Positions 6,001-6,704 of a stretch of 6,704 bases of DNA are shown here, piece after piece. Position 1 is the stretch's first letter, and the number at the start of each line of letters is the position of its first letter. Source of the DNA: Longimicrobiales bacterium (GTDB lineage: Bacteria > Gemmatimonadota > Gemmatimonadetes > Longimicrobiales > Gaopeijiaceae); assembly GCA_022428035.1 (NCBI GenBank), contig JAKMDG010000419.1, forward strand, positions 1 to 6,704, read 5' to 3'. Under the pieces are notes generated by a model that made no database searches, was not told where the DNA came from, and saw only the letters and a program-made list of their open reading frames with translations. The position numbers and the translations under genes were made by a program.

Positions 6001-6218
6001 GGCTTGGGAAAGGACTGATCAATCAGGATAGGATTCCCGTCTGGGTCGGAGAACGCCACGGGCGCAGGACCCCTACCGGTCGCCGTGATCAGATCATGTT
6101 CAAGATCACCGCCGACCTGCTCGAAGCCCAACTTCTGGTAGAAGGCACGCGACGCGCCGAGATCTCTGACTGCAATGCTGACTGAGAACGCTCCGAGTTC
6201 CATACCATCGTCGCTCAT
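5991..6218 (-). CDS. VOC (glyoxalase/bleomycin-resistance fold) protein with internal deletion
   Basis: This is a 75-residue protein of the vicinal-oxygen-chelate superfamily. The N-terminal half has the family opening MELGAFSVSIAVRDLGASRA followed by FYQKLGFEQVGGD (residues 6-38). The C-terminal half has the closing strand GPAPVAFSDPDGNPILIDQ (50-68). Relatives with this opening and closing are usually about 120-130 residues. Here the strands and helix between them, which carry most of the substrate pocket, are missing, with the reading frame kept. The protein could therefore be non-functional or a degenerate half-barrel. The start is ATG at 6218, chosen over an in-frame GTG at 6269 because GGGAG lies 6 nt upstream and the family homology begins here. 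The function of the parent family is broad (glyoxalase, dioxygenase, resistance); no metal ligands can be assigned. It lies between the acylase gene and lutA and has no clear link to either. Confidence 0.7.
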   Translation of the reverse strand: MSDDGMELGAFSVSIAVRDLGASRAFYQKLGFEQVGGDLEHDLITATGRGPAPVAFSDPDGNPILIDQSFPKPES

Positions 6219-6224
6219 TATTGT

Positions 6225-6229
6225 CTCCC
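6225..6229 (-). promoter_or_regulatory. Ribosome binding site of the VOC gene
   Basis: The minus strand shows GGGAG, then 6 nt, then ATG at 6218. It favours this start over the upstream in-frame GTG at 6269, which has no comparable site. Confidence 0.65.
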
Positions 6230-6249
6230 GCCCGAGCTTGGCCCCAGAA

Positions 6250-6288
6250 CCACGATGGGGATGAGACACCCGACGCGCTACCTCGTGG
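6250..6288 (-). other. Inverted repeat between acylase and VOC genes
   Basis: On the minus strand, a perfect 6-bp pair (CCACGA and TCGTGG) encloses 27 nt, in which GGGTG and CATCC can form a second short stem around TCT. It lies about 40 nt after the acylase stop and could be part of an imperfect terminator or an operator. No T-run follows, and the loop is long, so support is weak. The rest of the ~107-bp gap shows no clear promoter. Confidence 0.25.
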
Positions 6289-6325
6289 CGTCTCTACTCC
6301 GGGCACCCCGCACCCATGACAAACC

Positions 6326-6704
6326 TCACCTTGCGCCGGGTCGATACCTCCGGACCACGGAGCGCTCGATCTGCGGTGTGGTCCACAGGATCGGCTTCAT
6401 TTCACCTCGTGCGAACATGGATGCCTGGTCGTCGTGGTGTGGAGAGCCTTCGAGGCGACTCTGCCCATACGCCAGAATCGAATAACCACGGGGCGCCTCA
6501 CCGAACTCCACGGCGAAGACCCAGCCATCGCCACGGTTCACGGCGCGCCGGCCATCCGGCAGCGTCGTGAAGGAGAGAGTTCGGAAGCAGCCTAGCCCAC
6601 CCTCACAACCGGAGACCGGTTCGTCGACGGCCCCGTGAACGACCCTGTGCACGTCACCCCAGATCGCGTCGGGTGCGATACCTGCCTCTGACAGATCTTC
6701 CATG
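6326..6704 (-). CDS. Penicillin/acyl-homoserine-lactone acylase family protein, C-terminal part (partial)
   Basis: This is the last 126 or so residues of an Ntn-hydrolase of the penicillin acylase family; the gene's front lies beyond the right edge. Visible segments typical of the end of the beta chain are IWGDVHRVVHG, GGLGCFRTLSF, DGRRAVNRGDGWVFAVEFGE, GYSILAYGQS and SPHHDDQASMFARGEMKPI, closing with a VRRYRPGAR tail. The family cleaves amide bonds in acylated substrates such as beta-lactams or N-acyl-homoserine lactones after self-processing to two chains, and is usually exported to the periplasm. The catalytic N-terminal serine and the signal peptide lie outside this window, so activity and substrate cannot be judged. 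The stop is TGA at 6328-6326. The next gene starts ~107 bp downstream, too far for coupling, so it is probably a separate transcription unit from lutABC. Confidence 0.88.
   Translation of the reverse strand, partial: MEDLSEAGIAPDAIWGDVHRVVHGAVDEPVSGCEGGLGCFRTLSFTTLPDGRRAVNRGDGWVFAVEFGEAPRGYSILAYGQSRLEGSPHHDDQASMFARGEMKPILWTTPQIERSVVRRYRPGAR

Larger units (their letters stand above)
5840..6022 (-). pseudogene. Orphan 3' reading frame upstream of lutA (possible gene remnant)
   Basis: A frame of about 60 codons ends in a TGA that overlaps the lutA GTG by 4 nt, the arrangement seen between genuine coupled genes. Only a TTG at 6022-6020 could start it near full length. That codon lies inside the VOC gene, directly after a stop in frame, and has no visible Shine-Dalgarno. 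The only ATG is 5 codons from the end. The last ~30 residues (SDSFRLSHERIQLTR, then ETQRELLFGVMEVER) look like ordinary globular protein, but I do not recognise the family. The best reading is the C-terminal remainder of a gene whose front was deleted. It could instead be a small real protein or a non-coding leader for lutA that is open by chance. Confidence 0.3.

Noticed and set aside
6216..6269. Upstream GTG start (6269) for the VOC protein, adding 17 residues
   Set aside because: The added residues do not resemble the family and have no Shine-Dalgarno, while the ATG at 6218 has GGGAG at good spacing.
6285..6325. TTGTCA just after the acylase stop as a -35 box for the VOC gene
   Set aside because: The nearest AT-containing hexamer (TAGAGA) is about 20 nt away and weak.

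Overview
The window is a compact, high-GC bacterial stretch (roughly 60-65 % G+C by eye). Every gene I can support lies on the minus strand, so transcription runs from right to left. The organism is not identified. The gene types (a penicillin-acylase-like Ntn hydrolase, a Lut-type lactate-oxidation complex, a small Spy/CpxP-like exported protein) and the base composition would suit an environmental Gram-negative such as Gemmatimonadota, but this is a guess from style, not from a marker gene.

Layout in transcription order: (i) the C-terminal ~126 residues of a penicillin/acyl-homoserine-lactone acylase family protein, running off the right edge; (ii) a gap of ~107 bp holding a weak inverted repeat; (iii) a 75-residue VOC/glyoxalase-fold protein that appears to have lost the middle of its domain; (iv) a ~150-bp open stretch with no convincing start, whose stop overlaps the next start; (v) lutA, lutB and lutC homologues, the three-part iron-sulfur/LUD complex that oxidises L-lactate in other bacteria; (vi) a 467-residue APC-superfamily amino-acid permease; (vii) a two-subunit thiamine-diphosphate 2-oxoacid decarboxylase of the sulfopyruvate/phosphonopyruvate type (comD-like and comE-like); (viii) a 94-bp gap with a well-formed hairpin; (ix) the N-terminal 131 residues of a secreted, helical, charge-rich Spy/CpxP-like protein, running off the left edge.

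Genes (v) to (vii) form one tight unit. lutA/lutB overlap by 4 nt, lutB/lutC by 4 nt and lutC/permease by 8 nt. The permease and comD are 4 nt apart, and comD/comE overlap by 1 nt. The simplest reading is one polycistronic message whose products act in sequence: the permease imports an amino or organic acid, the Lut complex oxidises a 2-hydroxyacid to a 2-oxoacid, and the decarboxylase turns a 2-oxoacid into an aldehyde plus CO2. The substrate is unknown. Lactate/pyruvate and 3-sulfolactate/sulfopyruvate are both chemically consistent. No regulator, 2-hydroxyacid racemase, aminotransferase or aldehyde-processing gene is visible. I found no tRNA, rRNA, CRISPR array, insertion sequence or attachment site, and no supportable gene on the plus strand.
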